Assembly (NCBI GenBank): GCA_030431475.1
Contig: JAUIJD010000033.1
Location: forward strand, 1-50,534
Source of the DNA: Verrucomicrobiia bacterium
Lineage (GTDB): Bacteria > Verrucomicrobiota > Verrucomicrobiia > Verrucomicrobiales > Akkermansiaceae
Length of the DNA stretch: 50,534 nucleotides
Direction: 5' to 3'
Shown: positions 48,036 through 50,534 of the stretch, piece after piece
Layout: each line of letters begins with the position of its first letter
How positions within the stretch are numbered: the first letter of the stretch is position 1
Program-made: the position numbers and the translations under genes
Notes under the pieces: generated by a model
The model's database searches: none
Told to the model about the DNA's origin: nothing
Seen by the model: the letters and a program-made list of their open reading frames with translations, nothing else

Positions 48036-50329
48036 ACGAACTTTCCCAGCGACTGACCGATCTTTCCCGCCCGCTGCGCGTGCATCTCGTGGGCGTGGCC
48101 GGGTCCGGCATGAGCGGGCTGGCGCTGTTGCTGATGGGGATGGGGCACCGCGTCAGCGGCTCGGACAAGGTGACCACCGCCGAGACCGAGCGGATGCAGG
48201 GGCTCGGGCTGCGCTTTTCCTCGCCCCACACCGCCGAGGCGGTCGAGGGGGCGGAGGTGGTCGTGTACTCGTCGGCGATCCGGCCGGACAATCCGGCGCT
48301 CGCCGCGGCCCGCGAGAAAGGGATCCGCCTGATGCGCCGGGCCGAGTGCCTCGGAGCGATTCTCCACACCAAGAAGGGGATCATCGTCTCGGGAACCCAC
48401 GGCAAGACGACCACCTCGGCGATGATCGGCTACGCGCTGCGCGAGGCGGGCCTCCAACCGAGCCACTACGTGGGGGCGGAGATCCCGGTGCTCGGGCAGA
48501 ACGCGCGCTGGTCGGATGACGGCGAGTGGATGGTCGCGGAAGGGGACGAAAGCGACGGCACGCTGGCGCTCTACCGGCCGGCCTGCTCGATCGTGCTCAA
48601 CATCGAAGCCGAGCACCTCGATCACTACCGGGATCTCGACGAGATCAAGGAGGTGTTCCGGACCCTGCTTTCGCAGACCACCGGTCTCGTGGTGTACTGC
48701 CGCGAGGACGAGGGGGCGACGTCCGTGTGCGGCGACCATCCCGGGGCGGTGAGCTACGGCTGGTCGGACGCCGACTACACGGCCCGTGAGATCCGCGAGC
48801 TCCGCGGAGGTACGATGTTCTCCGTATTTCATGGCGGGGAGAAGCTCGGCGAAGTCGAGCTGGCGATCCCGGGCCGGCACAACGTGCTCAACGCGCTGGC
48901 CGCGATCGCCACCTGCGACCGCCTCGGGGCGGACTTCCTGCTCGTCTCCCGGTCGCTCAACAGCTTTGCCGGCGCCCGCCGGCGTTTCGAGACGAAGTAC
49001 CTGTCGAAGCGCCTGCGCGTGGTCGACGACTACGGCCACCATCCGACCGAGATCGCGGCGACGCTGCAGACCGCCCGCCAGCTCGAGCCGGACCGGGTCG
49101 TGGTGCTCTTCCAGCCCCACCGTTTCACCCGCACCCGGGCGCTGGCGGAGGAGTTCGGCGAGGTGCTTTCCAAGGCCCACGAGGTCTTCGTCTGCGACGT
49201 GTATCCGGCGAGCGAGCGCCCGATCCCGGGCATCAGCGGCGAAACGGTGGTCGAGGCGGTGAAGCGCCACGGCGGCCAGGCGGTGTCGGTGCCCGATCTC
49301 GCGACCGCCCATCATCGCGTCGGCAACGCGCTCGACGACGGCGACCTGCTGATCACGCTGGGGGCGGGAAACGTGCACGAAGCCGGCACCCGGATCGCCC
49401 GCGACCAGAAGGTGGTCGAGGAGTTGCGCGGGCTGGTCGACGGGGAGGCGATGGAGGTCCGTCTCTACGAGCCGATGCGCCGCCACACGACGATGCTCGT
49501 GGGAGGGCCGGCCCAGTTCTGGATCGAGCCCCGGACCTTCGAGGCCTTCGGTGAGGCCGTCAATTACTGCCGCGAGCGCGGCATTGCGGTGCGCGTGGTC
49601 GGTCGCGGCTCGAACCTGCTCGTCCGCGACGGGGGCATCCGCGGTGCGGTCATTCATCCGAAAGGCGGCGAGTTCGGCGAATGCCACGTCGACGACGAGG
49701 GTCATGTGGTGGCCGGGGCGGGCGTGCGCCTGAAGAAGGTGGCGAGCGTGGCCGAGGCGGCGGGGATCGGCGGCTTCGAGTGGATGGAGGGGATTCCCGG
49801 AAATGTCGGCGGGGCGCTGCGGATGAACGCCGGGGCGATGGGCGTCGAGACCTTCGACCAGGTGGTGCGGCTGACGATTCTCTTCGAGGACGGAGGGATC
49901 CGGACGCTCGAGCGTGACGAGATCGAGGCCTTCTACCGCAACGTGCCGGAGCTTCGCCGGAATTTCGCCCTGCGGGCCGTTTTCCAGGGCGAGCCGGACA
50001 GCGCGGAGAACATCCGCCGGCGCTGGGACGACTCACGGGCCAAGCGCCGCTCGAGTCAGCCGGTGGCGGCGAGTGCCGGCTGCATTTTCAAGAACCCCGA
50101 CGCGACCCCCGCCGGGATGCTCGTCGACCAGCTCGGATTGAAGGGGAGCGGCGAGGGCCGTGCCGAGGTCTCGGCCGAGCACGGCAATTTCATCGTCAAC
50201 CGCGGGGGCGCGACCGCCGGCGAGGTGCTGGGCCTGATCGACCGGATCAAGGCCAGGGCCCGGGGCGAGCGGGGCATCGAGCTCGAGCACGAGGTGAAGA
50301 TCATCGGGGAGGACGACACCACATTCTGA
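48032..50329 (+). CDS. MurC-MurB fusion
   Basis: 765 residues joining two cytosolic peptidoglycan enzymes. Residues 1 to about 465 are UDP-MurNAc-L-alanine ligase MurC: VAGSGMSGLA, P-loop GTHGKTTT at 121-128, EADESD-type EGDESD, and HHPTEI. From about 475 the chain is UDP-N-acetylenolpyruvoylglucosamine reductase MurB: MLVGGPAQFW, VVGRGSNLLVRDGGI (FAD), and the region SAGCIFKNP, in which the proton-donor position is C684, where E. coli MurB has Ser. MurB acts one step before MurC, so the fusion joins consecutive steps in reverse order. Confidence 0.95.
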   Translation: MNELSQRLTDLSRPLRVHLVGVAGSGMSGLALLLMGMGHRVSGSDKVTTAETERMQGLGLRFSSPHTAEAVEGAEVVVYSSAIRPDNPALAAAREKGIRLMRRAECLGAILHTKKGIIVSGTHGKTTTSAMIGYALREAGLQPSHYVGAEIPVLGQNARWSDDGEWMVAEGDESDGTLALYRPACSIVLNIEAEHLDHYRDLDEIKEVFRTLLSQTTGLVVYCREDEGATSVCGDHPGAVSYGWSDADYTAREIRELRGGTMFSVFHGGEKLGEVELAIPGRHNVLNALAAIATCDRLGADFLLVSRSLNSFAGARRRFETKYLSKRLRVVDDYGHHPTEIAATLQTARQLEPDRVVVLFQPHRFTRTRALAEEFGEVLSKAHEVFVCDVYPASERPIPGISGETVVEAVKRHGGQAVSVPDLATAHHRVGNALDDGDLLITLGAGNVHEAGTRIARDQKVVEELRGLVDGEAMEVRLYEPMRRHTTMLVGGPAQFWIEPRTFEAFGEAVNYCRERGIAVRVVGRGSNLLVRDGGIRGAVIHPKGGEFGECHVDDEGHVVAGAGVRLKKVASVAEAAGIGGFEWMEGIPGNVGGALRMNAGAMGVETFDQVVRLTILFEDGGIRTLERDEIEAFYRNVPELRRNFALRAVFQGEPDSAENIRRRWDDSRAKRRSSQPVAASAGCIFKNPDATPAGMLVDQLGLKGSGEGRAEVSAEHGNFIVNRGGATAGEVLGLIDRIKARARGERGIELEHEVKIIGEDDTTF

Positions 50330-50331
50330 TC

Positions 50332-50534
50332 ATGCTGCCAGACCATCTCCACATCGCCGTCCTGATGGGTGGCCCCGGCTCCGAACGGGAGGTCTCGCTG
50401 GCCTCCGGCAAGGCCGTGGCGGGGGCGCTGCAGGCGGCCGGAAAGACGGTGACGGCCGTGGATGTCCGCGATGCCGACTTCGCACTTCCGGAGGACACCG
50501 GGCTCGCCTTCAACGTGATCCACGGCACCTTCGG
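50332..50534 (+). CDS. ddl: D-alanine-D-alanine ligase, N-terminal part (cut by window)
   Basis: The first 67 residues are present: HIAVLMGGPGSEREVSLASG is the D-Ala-D-Ala ligase N-terminus and AFNVIHGTFG matches its next conserved segment. It supplies D-Ala-D-Ala for the peptidoglycan stem and lies two bases after murC-murB. The rest is beyond the right edge. Confidence 0.92.
   Translation, partial: MLPDHLHIAVLMGGPGSEREVSLASGKAVAGALQAAGKTVTAVDVRDADFALPEDTGLAFNVIHGTF

Overview
The window is GC-rich DNA (roughly two thirds GC by eye) that looks like a chromosomal segment of a verrucomicrobial bacterium, probably near Verrucomicrobiales. The lineage signs are two PEP-CTERM proteins, a pilin-like trio resembling the Verru_Chthon cassette, secreted proteins with an SHD1-like N-terminus, a fused MurC-MurB, and dense unidirectional gene blocks. 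Taxonomy is inferred from gene content only; there is no rRNA or tRNA gene here. I saw no CRISPR array, transposase, integrase or phage gene. The segment reads as core chromosome with small accessory insertions.

Layout. 1-2.3 kb: end of a menaquinone block (menC, menE). 2.3-10.1 kb: a transglutaminase-like membrane protein, a Tat-exported TIM-barrel protein, a PIN-PhoH ATPase, a PEP-CTERM protein, an EF-hand lipoprotein, a small membrane protein and upp. 10.3-14.4 kb: a nucleoid-associated protein, then a tight cytochrome-oxidase assembly operon (heme O synthase, two Sco-like proteins, a DUF420 membrane protein). 14.4-19.1 kb: hisD, a solitary metal-binding ABC lipoprotein-type receptor, and the overlapping run maf, lipid kinase, sanA-like. 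19.1-24.2 kb: thiS-thiH, acpP with a strong terminator, unknown proteins, a LysM protein and accA. 24.2-26 kb: a Nudix hydrolase and an EboD-type sugar-phosphate cyclase.

26-32 kb is a minus-strand block: an RF-like GGQ protein, panB, folK, dapB, vapC, vapB, dapA, dapF and trpA. It carries lysine/diaminopimelate, pantothenate, folate and tryptophan steps, interrupted by a toxin-antitoxin pair. Five of its intergenic gaps contain degenerate tandem repeats, all with a 7-bp period but with different unit sequences. One tract abuts the 5' end of folK, which has no canonical start codon in the right place. 32-34.3 kb holds a tandem pair of secreted papain-like proteins, one catalytically intact and one with every catalytic residue replaced. 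34.4-35.5 kb holds nuoB-nuoC preceded by a perfect Rex- or CRP-like palindrome.

35.6-50.5 kb: a rhomboid protease, a Tyr/Gln-rich lipoprotein, galE, the pilin-like trio, aroB, an exonuclease, a polytopic membrane protein, a short adenylate kinase, fmt, a second PEP-CTERM protein, a FucU/RbsD-like lipoprotein, a minimal RNase III-fold protein, and the division/cell-wall run murG, murC-murB and the start of ddl, which leaves the window.

The observations most worth following are the heptad-repeat tracts, the two independent intact/degenerate paralogue pairs (Sco-like and papain-like), and the palindrome upstream of nuoBC.
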